A stretch of 64,000 nt of DNA from Candidatus Avelusimicrobium pullarium (lineage in GTDB: Bacteria; Elusimicrobiota; Elusimicrobia; Elusimicrobiales; Elusimicrobiaceae), in contig CALUTQ010000002.1 in NCBI GenBank assembly GCA_944323745.1, positions 186,001-250,000 of the forward strand, read 5' to 3'. Under the pieces are notes generated by a model. That model made no database searches. It saw nothing but the letters and a program-made list of their open reading frames with translations, and was not told the DNA's origin. The translations under genes and the position numbers were made by a program. Shown here piece after piece: positions 1 to 8,773 of this stretch. Numbering within the stretch: position 1 is the stretch's first letter; each line of letters starts with the position of its first letter.

Positions 1-715
1 CGCGGGAGCGGTTTAAGTATTTTTCTATATTCTGCTGGCGTTTGCTTTTGGGCAGCATCGCTTGGGCAATAGCCCGTTCTATGCCGGCGGAAAAACCTTT
101 CAGCTGGGAATTCATTTTCTGTTGTTGCTGCCAAGTTTGCTGCGGGGTGTAAGAAGAAAGTATATTTTGGCGCGTTTCGTTGTCTTGCCGGTAATCGTCT
201 GCAGCGGCGGTCGTCCCTGTCAAAGCAGGGCCTGCAGGCGTATAGCCGCCCTTGCCGCCAAAAGAAGAAGAAACCGGCGCGCTGTAACGGGCCGAAGTGC
301 GCCCGCCAGCCGAAGGCGCCGTATTACGCGCGGGCGCTGTGTATCTGGCAGCCGGAAAAACGGTAGCCGGCCGGCGGCTTTGATAAGCCACAGCCGCCGC
401 CTGCGGGGCTCCCGCCGCGGCCGAAACGGGCGGAACAGCACGCGGCACGGACAACGGGGCCGCATTTGGCGCTTGCGGACGGTTTAAAATATCCGCTGCC
501 GAAGGCAAACCGGCCGCCTGCGGATGTTCCAGCATCATCATAAAGTCATCGGTAGTAACGGCCGGTTCCGTTGGCGCGGCAGAGGCAGCAGACGGTGCGG
601 CATAAGAAGCGGCCGGCGCGGCGTTTTTCCCGCGCATATTACGCAGTAAAAACGCGGCAGCCAGCAGCAACAAGATAACAATAAAGAGGAAGAAATAAAA
701 GATTTTTTTATTCAT
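1..715 (-). CDS. Membrane-anchored Ala/Pro-rich protein, partial (C-terminus outside window)
   Basis: The frame is open from the ATG at 715 to the window edge, giving at least 238 residues with no stop. Residues 4-23 form one hydrophobic segment (IFYFFLFIVILLLLAAAFLL) followed by Arg, so it is probably a signal anchor with the rest outside the cytoplasm. The body is low-complexity, rich in Ala, Pro, Ser and Arg. Near the visible end the sequence RQQNIEKYL resembles RQANIKKYL at the mature N-terminus of the neighbouring lipoprotein. There is no Shine-Dalgarno sequence. An extended -10 (TGCTACAAT) lies about 10 nt before the ATG, so the leader would be very short. The gene lies 69 bp behind the lipoprotein gene in the same direction. 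I do not recognise a family. Confidence 0.7.
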   Translation of the reverse strand, partial: MNKKIFYFFLFIVILLLLAAAFLLRNMRGKNAAPAASYAAPSAASAAPTEPAVTTDDFMMMLEHPQAAGLPSAADILNRPQAPNAAPLSVPRAVPPVSAAAGAPQAAAVAYQSRRPATVFPAARYTAPARNTAPSAGGRTSARYSAPVSSSFGGKGGYTPAGPALTGTTAAADDYRQDNETRQNILSSYTPQQTWQQQQKMNSQLKGFSAGIERAIAQAMLPKSKRQQNIEKYLNRSR

Positions 716-784
716 ACGTATTTATATTGTAGCAAAAGCGCACCGCGTTCCCAACCCTACACAAAAGGCTGCCAAAGAGGTTTT

Positions 785-1831
785 TTACAGATGAGCCGAT
801 GACAAATAGTCTAAACGGTCTGCTTGGCGCTTCACCTTTTCGTTCCAGCGTTTTTGAGAAGTTAAAATCTCCTGCCGGTAAAACCCGTTTAAACGCTCCA
901 GTTCCGCTTTTTTGCGGCTGAGGCGGTTGTTTTCCCGCAGGGCAGTTTCCATTTCGTCTAAAGTGCGGTTAAAGGCCTTTCTGGCTTGCAAGACGGCGTC
1001 TTTGCCGTAAAGAAATTCTATGCGGGCCTCCAGCTGCTGCTGGGCCAAAATACTGCCGGAACGAATTTGGGCGATAGCGTCTTCCGGCGTAATGCCGAGC
1101 GGGTCGCTGTCTTTAGCCAAAACGGCGTTGATTTGCTGTGCCGTCTGCTGCCGAATTTGCTGCAAACGCGCCGAGAGATCCTGCTCGGTCTGGGCTTGCT
1201 TCATAGCCTGCTCAAAATCCTTAAGCGCTTTGGTTAAAACAGGGCGGCTTTGTTCGGCGGCTTTGGGGCCGTAATAAAAAGCCAAACGGTCCAAAAATTC
1301 CTGATTTCTTTTTTCTATACGCCGGCGGGAATCGTCCAGCAATGTTTGCCCCGGTTTTAAGCGCGTTTGCCCGTTTTGGGCGGAAATAAATTTTTCCCAC
1401 GCTTCATTTTGCTCCTGCTGAATGCGGCGCAAACTGTCTGCCAATGCGGCAGGAGAAGACGCCTGATGCGCCGCATCTACGGCCAAAGAAAGATAATGTT
1501 TACCCAAAGAAGAAAGCTTTGCCGCGCTGTCCTGCGCGTAGGTTTGCTGCAGGCGGCGGGCTATAATTTGCCGGTTTCGCTCCAGCAGGCGGGTTAAAAA
1601 ATCAAAATCGGGCGGCACGGGCGTATTGCGCACCAGCGCCACATCCGCCAATGCCGGCACAAAAAGCGGTTTTTGCCGTTGCCGGCCCACATTACGCCAC
1701 TCTTTGGCTTTTTGAAGGTATTTTTTGATATTGGCCTGCCGCTGGAATTTGGAAGGGGTGTTATCCTGCGGGCGGACGCAGCCGGCCGCCAGCAAGGCAC
1801 AGCAAAGCAACAATAAAGCAGATTTCTTCAT
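785..1831 (-). CDS. Predicted lipoprotein with long helical body, unknown function
   Basis: The product has 348 residues. It begins with a lipoprotein signal peptide and a lipobox ending LLAAGC, so Cys18 should be lipidated; the +2 residue is Val, compatible with outer-membrane sorting. The rest is Gln-, Arg-, Lys- and Glu-rich with long heptad-like stretches and looks mostly helical or coiled coil. I see no enzyme motif. A GGGAG ribosome site lies 7 nt before the ATG. Its promoter belongs to the GGYC-array class described separately. It is probably co-transcribed with the Ala/Pro-rich gene downstream, with which it shares a short RQxNIxKYL motif. Function unknown. Confidence 0.8.
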   Translation of the reverse strand: MKKSALLLLCCALLAAGCVRPQDNTPSKFQRQANIKKYLQKAKEWRNVGRQRQKPLFVPALADVALVRNTPVPPDFDFLTRLLERNRQIIARRLQQTYAQDSAAKLSSLGKHYLSLAVDAAHQASSPAALADSLRRIQQEQNEAWEKFISAQNGQTRLKPGQTLLDDSRRRIEKRNQEFLDRLAFYYGPKAAEQSRPVLTKALKDFEQAMKQAQTEQDLSARLQQIRQQTAQQINAVLAKDSDPLGITPEDAIAQIRSGSILAQQQLEARIEFLYGKDAVLQARKAFNRTLDEMETALRENNRLSRKKAELERLNGFYRQEILTSQKRWNEKVKRQADRLDYLSSAHL

Positions 1832-1854
1832 ATATGTCTCCCGGGGTTTTTTAT

Positions 1855-1935
1855 ATTATGGCTAATACGCCCCGGTTGAGCAAGGGTATTTGGACCCGTA
1901 GCCCCGCTGCAAAAAGGCCCACGCCCCAGTAGGCC
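1855..1935 (-). promoter_or_regulatory. GGYC-array promoter of the lipoprotein gene
   Basis: Read on the minus strand: GGCC at 1935-1932, 16 bp to GGCC at 1919-1916, 23 bp to GGTCCAAATACCC at 1896-1884, immediately followed by -35 TTGCTC (1883-1878), a 17-bp spacer and -10 CATAAT (1860-1855). The same spacing recurs at four other genes for exported proteins in this window. The boxes and distances are seen; binding of a regulator is inferred. Confidence 0.65.
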
Positions 1936-2020
1936 TTGCGTCCTATACGCTTTTAAACGGCTTTATGAGCAAGCGGCGTCCGGGCAAAGGGCGCGTTTAA
2001 ACCCCTTTGCCCCAACATAA

Positions 2021-2043
2021 AAAACCCCGCCGAAGCGGGGTTT
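2021..2043 (-). terminator. Terminator of the hisS-aspS operon
   Basis: On the minus strand a CCCCGC/GCGGGG stem with a TTCG loop is followed by a run of T. It begins 5 bp after the aspS stop codon. Confidence 0.85.
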
Positions 2044-2047
2044 AAAA

Positions 2048-3796
2048 CTATTCTTTGGTTATTTCTATACCCAAGTCTTTCAGCTGCTGCGGGTCCACCG
2101 TATTGGGCGAGTCCGTCAGTAAGCAGACGGCTTGTGTGGTTTTGGGGAAGGCAATGACCTCGCGTATAGATTCTTCGCCGCACAACAGCGCGGTTACGCG
2201 GTCCAAGCCGATGCCGATCCCCCCGTGCGGAGGAGCACCGTATTGCAAGGCGTTAAGCAACATACCGAAGCGGCGGGCGGCTTCTTCCTTGGAGTGTTTC
2301 ATCAAGGCCAAAATGCGTTCCTGCACTTCGCGGCGGCAGTTGCGCACGGAGCCGGAAGCCAGCTCGTTGCCGTTAAGCACCAGGTCAAACTGATAGGAAC
2401 GCACGGAGCCGGGGTCGCTTTCCAGCTTGTCCAGGTCTTCTTCGTGCGGGGCCGTAAACGGGTTATGCGCCGCGTCCCAGCGGTCTTCTTCGGGGATATA
2501 TTCCAAAAGCGGAAAGTCGGTAATCCACGCAAAGGCCCATTCGCATTTGGGCGTTTGGTTTTTGACCATTTCTTTACGCAGGGCGCCCATAAAGCTTTGG
2601 CAGGTGCGTACGTTGGCGTCGCTGCCCAGCAAAATCAGGTCTCCTTCCTGCGCGCCCACGGCGGCTTGCAGGGCCTGCATTTCTTCGGCCGTAAAGAACT
2701 TGGCCGTCGGGCTTTCCAACTTGCCGTCTTTTACTTTCAGCCACACCAAGCCTTTGGCGCCGTTTTTCTTGGCCAAATTGGTCAGTTTGTCCAGCTGCCC
2801 GCGGGAAAGGCTGGCGCCCTTTTCGCCGCGCAGCGCATAAATGGCGCCCTTGGCAGCCAGCACATCGGCAAACACTTTAAAACCCGTTTTGGCAAAAATG
2901 TCGCTTACGTTTTTGATTTGCAGGTCATAGCGCAAGTCCGGCTTGTCGGAGCCGTACAAATTCATCGCGTCGTTATAAGGCAGTTTTTGGAACGGGGTTT
3001 TGATTTCTTTGCCCGCCGTTTTGAAAATTTCTTTCATCAGCCCTTCCACAATTTCGTGAATGTCTTCAATCGTTACGAAGGACATTTCCATATCAATTTG
3101 CGTGTGTTCGGGCTGGCGGTCGGCGCGCAAGTCTTCGTCGCGGAAGCACCGCGCCAACTGGAAATAGCGGTCAATGCCGCTGGCCATAAGCGTTTGTTTA
3201 AACATCTGCGGGCTTTGCGGCAACGCGTAAAACTGCCCGTGGTGAATGCGCGAAGGCACCAAATAGTCGCGTGCGCCTTCGGGCGTAGAGCGCGTAAGCA
3301 TAGGGGTTTCCACTTCCAAAAAGCCTTGGCCGTCCAAATAGCGGCGCGCCGCCTGAGAAATTTTGTGGCGCATCGTCAGGTTGCGCACCATCACGGGGTT
3401 GCGCAAGTCCAAGTAGCGGTATTTCATACGGGTTTCTTCGGAAGCTTCGCGCGATTTTTCCACGTCAAACGGAAGCGGCACGGACGTGTTTAACAGTTTT
3501 AAATTTTCCACCGTAATTTCAATTTCACCCGTGGGGATGTTTTTGTTCACCGCGCCCTCAATGCGGTGTTTTACCTCGCCGGTCACTTCCACCACGTATT
3601 CGTTGCGCAGGGAAGAGGCCAACTCAAAGAAAGGGCTTTCCGGTCCGACGACGATTTGCACCAAGCCGCTGCGGTCGCGTACGTCAATAAACAATACGCC
3701 CCCGTGGTTGCGGTAGCTGTTCACCCAGCCGCAAACGGTTTGTTTGGTGCCAATGTGCGAAGCGTTCAACACCCCGCAATAGTTTGTTCTTTTCAT
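2048..3796 (-). CDS. aspS: Aspartyl-tRNA synthetase
   Basis: This 582-residue class II synthetase charges tRNA-Asp. An OB-fold anticodon-binding domain occupies about residues 1-105. Motif 2 is seen in RYFQLARCFRDEDLR and motif 3 in GIGIGLDRVTALL. The length and an insertion at about residues 285-410 match the bacterial type with a GAD domain. The start overlaps the hisS stop by 4 bp, so the two are translationally coupled. Because asnS lies nearby at 6223, the AspRS may be the discriminating form, but I cannot decide that from sequence. Confidence 0.97.
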   Translation of the reverse strand: MKRTNYCGVLNASHIGTKQTVCGWVNSYRNHGGVLFIDVRDRSGLVQIVVGPESPFFELASSLRNEYVVEVTGEVKHRIEGAVNKNIPTGEIEITVENLKLLNTSVPLPFDVEKSREASEETRMKYRYLDLRNPVMVRNLTMRHKISQAARRYLDGQGFLEVETPMLTRSTPEGARDYLVPSRIHHGQFYALPQSPQMFKQTLMASGIDRYFQLARCFRDEDLRADRQPEHTQIDMEMSFVTIEDIHEIVEGLMKEIFKTAGKEIKTPFQKLPYNDAMNLYGSDKPDLRYDLQIKNVSDIFAKTGFKVFADVLAAKGAIYALRGEKGASLSRGQLDKLTNLAKKNGAKGLVWLKVKDGKLESPTAKFFTAEEMQALQAAVGAQEGDLILLGSDANVRTCQSFMGALRKEMVKNQTPKCEWAFAWITDFPLLEYIPEEDRWDAAHNPFTAPHEEDLDKLESDPGSVRSYQFDLVLNGNELASGSVRNCRREVQERILALMKHSKEEAARRFGMLLNALQYGAPPHGGIGIGLDRVTALLCGEESIREVIAFPKTTQAVCLLTDSPNTVDPQQLKDLGIEITKE

Positions 3797-5022
3797 ACGA
3801 GTTTTTTAACCTCTTGGACAATGCTTGCAAGCGGCAGCTGTTTTTGTTCGCCGCTTGTTAAATCTTTTAGCGTAATTTGGTTTTGGGCCAGTTCGTCTTC
3901 GCCCAAAATCAGCGCATAGGCCGCGCCGCAACGGTTGGCCTGCTTCATTTGGCCTTTGGCGTTTTTGTCAAAAAGCCCCCCTTCCGTGCGCACGCCGGCC
4001 TGACGCAAATCTTGCATCAAATTGAAGGCGGTTTCATTGCAGGAAGGGCCCAAAGAAGCCACAAAGACGCTCTTTTCTTTTTGCACGGGCGCTTCCCCGC
4101 GCGAAGCAATCACACGCTCCACGCCCATCGCCCAGCCCACAGCCGGGGTGGCGGGGCCGCCCATACTTTTAATCAGACCGTCATAACGGCCGCCGGCGGC
4201 AATGGCGTTTTGGGAGGTATCGCCGGCCTGAAACTCAAACACGGTGCGGCTGTAATAGTCCAGCCCGCGCACCAGCATAGGGTCTACGATAAAATCTATC
4301 TTGCCTTTCAGCAGGCGCTGCACTTCGTCAAAGTGGGCTTGGCATTCGGGGCAGAGCTTCATCGTCGGCACACGGCCGGCAAAGCGCGGACCGTCTATTT
4401 TGCAGTCCAGCACGCGCAACGGGTTTTTTTCCAGACGGGTTTTGCAATTTTCGCAAAGGGTGTCTTTTTCTTTGGACAAAAAGTCAATCAGCGTTTGGCG
4501 GTAAAGCGGGCGGCATTTGTCGCAGCCCAAGCTGTTGATTTTAACGCTGTAATTTTTGGCGCCGAAGGCGGACACAATGTCTTTAAGCATCAAAATCATT
4601 TCCGCATCGGCCGCCGGAGCGGAATTGCCGATAGACTCGGCCCCGATTTGCTCAAACTCGCGGTAGCGGCCCGCCTGCGGGCGTTCGGCACGGAACATAT
4701 TGCCGATATAATAAAACTTTTGCACCGGGGCGGCCTGCGTAAAATTGTTTTCCAAATACGCGCGCACTACGCCCGGGGTGCCCTCGGGGCGGATGGCCAA
4801 TTGGCGGTGGCCGGCGTCTTCAAAGGTGTACATTTCTTTTTGGACGATGTCGGTCGTTTCGCCGGTGGATTTAACAAAAAGTTCTTTTTGTTCTACCGTC
4901 GGCAAACGAAGCTCGCCAAACCCGTAGCGGCGCAGCACGCCGCGGGCGCAGTTTTCCAGCTCGGTAAATAAATTAGATTGGGGCTCAAAAATGTCCCGAA
5001 AGCCTCTGACTAGTTTGCTCAT
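3793..5022 (-). CDS. hisS: Histidyl-tRNA synthetase
   Basis: This 409-residue class II synthetase charges tRNA-His. Histidine-specific motifs are LVRGLDYYSRTVFEF at about residue 250 and AAGGRYDGL at about 275. A central region carries CDKC, CENC and CPEC pairs, as in many bacterial HisRS of this branch. The C-terminal anticodon-binding domain is present. It is the first gene of the hisS-aspS pair and overlaps aspS by 4 bp. Confidence 0.97.
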   Translation of the reverse strand: MSKLVRGFRDIFEPQSNLFTELENCARGVLRRYGFGELRLPTVEQKELFVKSTGETTDIVQKEMYTFEDAGHRQLAIRPEGTPGVVRAYLENNFTQAAPVQKFYYIGNMFRAERPQAGRYREFEQIGAESIGNSAPAADAEMILMLKDIVSAFGAKNYSVKINSLGCDKCRPLYRQTLIDFLSKEKDTLCENCKTRLEKNPLRVLDCKIDGPRFAGRVPTMKLCPECQAHFDEVQRLLKGKIDFIVDPMLVRGLDYYSRTVFEFQAGDTSQNAIAAGGRYDGLIKSMGGPATPAVGWAMGVERVIASRGEAPVQKEKSVFVASLGPSCNETAFNLMQDLRQAGVRTEGGLFDKNAKGQMKQANRCGAAYALILGEDELAQNQITLKDLTSGEQKQLPLASIVQEVKKLV

Positions 5023-5166
5023 ACAGAGTTATTTTAGCATTTTGAGAGAAGGATAAATAGCCGTAAACGGCAAAAAAATTACTTTTTGGTACGGATAAAC
5101 GCAGATAGAGTTTTTGAAAAGTAGGCTATGTGGCGCAATTATTTAGCGCATACAAAAACTTAGGTG

Positions 5167-5240
5167 TCGGCACCCTCGGAAGCAAGCGCCTCATTAAACA
5201 CAAAAAAACCACGCTTTGACGTGGTTTCTAAATGGTGGAC
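5167..5240. repeat. Copy 1 of a duplicated tRNA trailer/terminator unit
   Basis: These 74 bp match 5268-5339 apart from one substitution and a 2-nt length difference. On the minus strand the unit carries the last nucleotides of the tRNA including CCA, a hairpin terminator (AACCACG/CGTGGTT at 5202-5229) and about 35 bp beyond. Here no tRNA body precedes it, so it is a remnant of a tandem duplication. The remaining sequence from 5023 to 5166 shows nothing I can name. Confidence 0.75.
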
Positions 5241-5267
5241 ACAAAAAGGATCGCTCCGAGCGCCCTT

Positions 5268-5339
5268 TCGGCACCCTCGGAAGCAAGCGCCTCGTTAAAC
5301 AAAAAAACCACGCTTTGACGTGGTTTCTAAATGGTGGAC
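5268..5339. repeat. Copy 2 of the tRNA trailer/terminator unit
   Basis: This copy directly follows the intact tRNA-Ala on the minus strand. Its hairpin (5301-5328, AACCACG/CGTGGTT then T7 on the minus strand) should terminate the tRNA transcript. It lies 101 bp from copy 1. Confidence 0.75.
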
Positions 5340-5408
5340 GTGATCGGGATCGAACCGACGACCTCCTCGTTGCGAACGAGGCGCTCTCCCAAGCTGAGCT
5401 ACACGCCC
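5332..5408 (-). tRNA. tRNA-Ala(CGC)
   Basis: A complete 77-nt cloverleaf can be drawn on the minus strand: acceptor GGGCGUG/CACGUCC, D stem GCUC/GAGC, anticodon stem CCUCG/CGAGG with loop UUCGCAA (anticodon CGC, Ala codon GCG), and T arm GUCGG/CCGAU. The G3:U70 pair that marks alanine tRNAs is present. CCA is encoded. An extended -10 (TGCTATAAT, 5449-5441) lies about 33 bp upstream. Confidence 0.95.
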
Positions 5409-5491
5409 AAAAACGGTTCGCTGTTCTTGACGACTTATTTATTATAGCATATCCTAAAACAAAAAGAAAAACTCTTTCTTTATCGTGTATC

Positions 5492-6097
5492 CTACGGCAG
5501 ATAATACCAACCTGATTTGTTGACTGATTCGGTTCCGCCTAAAGACAAACATACCTTTTTGGCATAAGCCAAAGCTTCTTCAGGAACGCCGCCTGCGGCA
5601 GAAGCACGGCAATTAGGAGAAAACCCCATAACTCCTTCTCCCACTCCTTCGCGATAAGGGACTGTATAAGGCTCTACATACGTAGCACAGCCGGGAGCAT
5701 ACTTTGGACATTTTTTAACTGTGGCGATTATACCGTGATAACTTCTAGACACATCTAATCGGGCATCAGGACAATCCAAAGTATCATAGGAATAAGAAGA
5801 GTTTGCAATATATATGCATCCATTTGGGAATTGTATATCCAAATCTCTAATATCATCTGCATATTTCCCATTAGCCATATAATACACTTCTTGGGCATTA
5901 CGTATGGAATGTACCCACGAACGCACTGTATTAAAACGCGTTTTATAAACAGACATCTGATATTGCGGCAAAGCAATAGCGGCCAAAATGCCGATAATCA
6001 ACACTACTACCAAAAGTTCTATCAGCGTAAAGCCGCCAAATTTGCCCTTGGCGGGAATAATATTGAAAGAAATGTTTTTTTGATAAATTTTGCTCAT
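5492..6097 (-). CDS. Type IV pilin-like protein with palindromic start region (copy A)
   Basis: The 201-residue product carries a prepilin cleavage site GG^FTLIE preceded by an unusually long leader of 22 residues (MSKIYQKN...). The hydrophobic helix [20 protein letters not shown] follows, with Glu5 of the mature protein, then ALPQYQ. The C-terminal domain has several Cys and is unlike the other copies. The ATG at 6097 is preferred because it sits at the same place in all six copies. No Shine-Dalgarno is present; the promoter overlaps the start. The product should be processed by prepilin peptidase and assembled into pili or pseudopili. Confidence 0.9.
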   Translation of the reverse strand: MSKIYQKNISFNIIPAKGKFGGFTLIELLVVVLIIGILAAIALPQYQMSVYKTRFNTVRSWVHSIRNAQEVYYMANGKYADDIRDLDIQFPNGCIYIANSSYSYDTLDCPDARLDVSRSYHGIIATVKKCPKYAPGCATYVEPYTVPYREGVGEGVMGFSPNCRASAAGGVPEEALAYAKKVCLSLGGTESVNKSGWYYLP

Positions 6098-6131
6098 AGG
6101 CAAAATTTATCAAAAAAAAAAAACAATGCAA
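6075..6131 (-). promoter_or_regulatory. Pilin promoter A: T-tract spacer and start-codon palindrome
   Basis: On the minus strand -35 TTGCAT (6131-6126) is followed by a 16-bp spacer that includes T12, then TGA-TAAATT (-10 at 6109-6104), 6 nt and the ATG. A perfect inverted repeat with 19-bp arms (6075-6093 and 6100-6118) encloses the start codon in a 6-nt centre. The downstream arm encodes SKIYQK. Confidence 0.7.
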
Positions 6132-6222
6132 GGCCTTCCAGTGCTTGCAGCCAAACAACGTTGAAGCAAACCGGCGGAAAAGCTACAATATACATATCTC
6201 TATTTTTTAAAGAGGAAGAACT

Positions 6223-7521
6223 ATGTCCAGCAAAATAAGAGTCAGCGACGTAGGCAAATACGTCGGGCAAGAAATTACCTTAAAGGGTTGGCTCTATAAT
6301 AAGCGCTCCAGCGGCAAGCTGCACTTTTTGCAACTGCGCGACGGAAGCGGCATTATTCAATGCGTGATGTTTAAAGGCGAGGTATCGCCGGAACTTTTTG
6401 AATTGGGAGACAAACTGACCCAGGAATCTTCCATTATCGTAACGGGCACTATCCGCGAGGACAAACGCTCCCCGCTGGGTTTTGAAATGGGCGTGAAAGA
6501 CTTGCAAGTGGTGCAAATGGCCAAAGATTATCCCATTTCCCCCAAAGAACACGGCCCCGAATTTTTGATGCATAACCGTCATTTGTGGCTGCGTTCGCTT
6601 AAACAAAACGCCATTTTAAAAATTCGCGACGAAATTATTTTTGCCATTCGCGAATATTTGCACAACAACGGTTTTGTGCTGGCAGACTCCCCCATTTTAA
6701 CACCGGCCGCCTGCGAAGGTACCAGCACGCTTTTTGAAACCGATTATTTTGGCGAAAAAGCCTTTTTAACCCAAAGCGGCCAACTGTATGCGGAAGCCTC
6801 TGCTATGGCCTTGGGGCGTACGTACTGCTTCGGGCCCACCTTCCGTGCCGAAAAAAGCAAAACCCGCCGCCACCTGACGGAGTTTTGGATGGTGGAGCCG
6901 GAAGTGGCCTATAACGATTTGGACGATAATATGGACTTGGCCGAAGACTTCATTAAATACCTTGTAGGCCAAGTGCTTAAAAACCGCGCCGAAGAATTAA
7001 AAATTTTAGGCCGCGATACGACCAAACTGCAAGCTACCGTGGAAAAGAAATTCCCCCGCATAGCCTATACGGACGCCATTGAAATTTTGCATAAGAAAGG
7101 CAATAACACCCCTTGGGGCGGCGATATCGGCGGCGATGAGGAAACCCTGCTGGGCGAAGATTATGACACGCCTATTATGATTCACCGTTATCCTACAGCC
7201 ATCAAGGCTTTTTATATGAAGCAAGACCCGCAAAACCCCGATGTAGTGCTTGCGGTGGACGTTATCGGCCCCGAAGGCGCGGGTGAGATTATCGGCGGCA
7301 GCCAGAGAGAAGACGACTACGACACGATGGTGCGCCGTATGAAAGAAAGCGGGTTAGACCCTGCCGGCTACGACTGGTATTTGGACTTGCGCAAATACGG
7401 CAGCGTACCGCATTCCGGCTTTGGTATGGGCATTGAGCGTATGGTGCGCTGGGTATGCGGTTTGCAGCACGTACGCGAGACGATTCCCTTCCCGCGAATG
7501 ATGGACAAAATCAGACCGTAA
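6223..7521 (+). CDS. asnS: Asparaginyl-tRNA synthetase
   Basis: This 432-residue class II synthetase charges tRNA-Asn. The N-terminal OB domain (about 1-105) is followed by the catalytic core with motif 2 [19 protein letters not shown] and motif 3 [21 protein letters not shown] stretch near residue 360 is characteristic of AsnRS and separates it from AspRS. A ribosome site (AAGAGGAAG) lies 6 nt before the ATG. The gene stands alone. Confidence 0.96.
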   Translation: MSSKIRVSDVGKYVGQEITLKGWLYNKRSSGKLHFLQLRDGSGIIQCVMFKGEVSPELFELGDKLTQESSIIVTGTIREDKRSPLGFEMGVKDLQVVQMAKDYPISPKEHGPEFLMHNRHLWLRSLKQNAILKIRDEIIFAIREYLHNNGFVLADSPILTPAACEGTSTLFETDYFGEKAFLTQSGQLYAEASAMALGRTYCFGPTFRAEKSKTRRHLTEFWMVEPEVAYNDLDDNMDLAEDFIKYLVGQVLKNRAEELKILGRDTTKLQATVEKKFPRIAYTDAIEILHKKGNNTPWGGDIGGDEETLLGEDYDTPIMIHRYPTAIKAFYMKQDPQNPDVVLAVDVIGPEGAGEIIGGSQREDDYDTMVRRMKESGLDPAGYDWYLDLRKYGSVPHSGFGMGIERMVRWVCGLQHVRETIPFPRMMDKIRP

Positions 7522-7537
7522 AATCTTATCTTTCGTA

Positions 7538-7569
7538 AAAAGCCCTGCGTAGCCAGGGCTTTTTATTTT
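7538..7569 (+). terminator. asnS terminator
   Basis: An AGCCCTG/CAGGGCT stem is followed by TTTTATTTT, 17 bp after the asnS stop. Confidence 0.85.
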
Positions 7570-7741
7570 GGGAATTCACTATACTCATTTAGCACACAGA
7601 AGTTTTTTCATAGAGCAAAAAAATAAGATTTTCCGCATTTAAAATGAAACGATTTCCATAGAAACGAGATAAATTTTATTTGTATTCTTACGGCAAGTGA
7701 CACTAAAAACTCAAATATTTCTATCTTATTAGTTTAAATTA

Positions 7742-7780
7742 ACAAAAGACTCTCTTTTGCCATAAAAGAGAGTCTTTTGT
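7742..7780. terminator. Strong hairpin between asnS and the first surface paralogue
   Basis: A perfect stem of 18 bp (ACAAAAGACTCTCTTTT and its complement) closes a short loop. T-rich flanks are on both sides, so it could stop transcripts from either direction. The rest of the 289-bp intergenic stretch 7522-7810 is A+T-rich and shows no gene. Confidence 0.6.
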
Positions 7781-7810
7781 TCTGGATAGTTATAAATAAG
7801 AATATAGGTT

Positions 7811-8773
7811 TTACCAACCGTTTTTAAAAGGTTCACAAGAGCCCTGGTATTCATCTACGGTATCAAAACCAGCATCCACTATTGCACAGCGATCTCCTTC
7901 AACACAAGAGCCTTGGCAAGAGTCCATAGAAGATCCACAACCATTCCCGTAACAAGATCCTCCACCGACATATTCTATTTCCCAGTCCCAGTACCAACAA
8001 TCGGCATCAGAAGTAGAAGTATTGGGACAGCATTCACTCTTATGAGCCAGCTTATAAGTTCTGTCACTGCAACTGCAGTCATCTATACTGCAGGCACTCC
8101 AAGCACCCCATTTCCCTGTAGAAGTATCACATTTACGGGTTCTTACGCCAGCATTATTACAACCACAAGACTCTGAGCTTAGGCCAGAACAAGGAATTGT
8201 CGCTTTCTCCCCTTCGCCGCAGACTAAAAAGACGCCTTTACCGCCATTTATCGTCAATTGGCTCCATTCCATTTTGTTATTGGTCGCGTCACAGGCGGGA
8301 AAGCGGCGGCCCGAAGCGGGACTAAACAAATACAAATCTGTCATATCGGCTCGTTTGGTCGCTTCGGCAGATTGTATGGTTGCTCCCTCTATCGTATCCA
8401 CCGTCAAATCGTGTGCAAATTCCAGCACGCCCGGCGCTACTACTTGCGCTCCACCCGAACGACGGCTGAATAAAGTATCCGTGGCAATTTCCGAAGACGA
8501 TTTGGACGAATTCAACGCCAAGACGCCTCTGCTAACAATTAAATTGCCCGTATTTAACGCGCGTGAATCGGAAGACAATTTATAAACCGACAGTTTCTCC
8601 CCCGCGTCCAACGTACAATTGCCTAATAATCCCACGTCGCACGTGCCGGTTACACCTAAGTCCCCGTATGAGGCATAAGGCACCGGAAAATACGTCACCA
8701 TTTTAATATTGTCTGCCACAGCAAACGGCGCGGCAGCCATAAAACCCAAAAGGGCAAAAAGAATTTTTTTCAT
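7811..8773 (-). CDS. Secreted TYFPVPYASY-family protein, paralogue 1 (TSP1-like segment)
   Basis: The 320-residue product has a signal peptide ending AVA-DN. Residues 21 to about 190 form a conserved domain starting NIKMVTYFPVPYASYGDLGV and ending VFLVCGEG, almost identical in the two following genes. The C-terminal 130 residues are Cys-rich. They include GVRTRKC...WGAWSACSIDDC, which has the W-x-x-W and Cys spacing of thrombospondin type 1 repeats, then an unrelated Cys-rich tail. The start at 8773 has a GGAAGG ribosome site; an extension upstream would precede the signal peptide and is unlikely. Export is clear; function is unknown, perhaps surface adhesion. Confidence 0.85.
   Translation of the reverse strand: MKKILFALLGFMAAAPFAVADNIKMVTYFPVPYASYGDLGVTGTCDVGLLGNCTLDAGEKLSVYKLSSDSRALNTGNLIVSRGVLALNSSKSSSEIATDTLFSRRSGGAQVVAPGVLEFAHDLTVDTIEGATIQSAEATKRADMTDLYLFSPASGRRFPACDATNNKMEWSQLTINGGKGVFLVCGEGEKATIPCSGLSSESCGCNNAGVRTRKCDTSTGKWGAWSACSIDDCSCSDRTYKLAHKSECCPNTSTSDADCWYWDWEIEYVGGGSCYGNGCGSSMDSCQGSCVEGDRCAIVDAGFDTVDEYQGSCEPFKNGW

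Noticed and set aside
2132-3493. Long open frame of 453 codons opposite aspS
   Set aside because: It is the antisense shadow of a clear aspS gene; its His/Phe/Gly-rich product has no domain and the G+C-rich codon pattern opens that frame by itself.
3877-4971. Long open frame of 364 codons opposite hisS
   Set aside because: Same reason: a shadow of hisS with no start signals or recognisable product.
6075-6123. Start-codon palindrome as a simple intrinsic terminator
   Set aside because: It lies at the start codon and within coding sequence of every copy, and overlaps a well-placed -35/-10 pair, so termination cannot be its main role on the coding strand.
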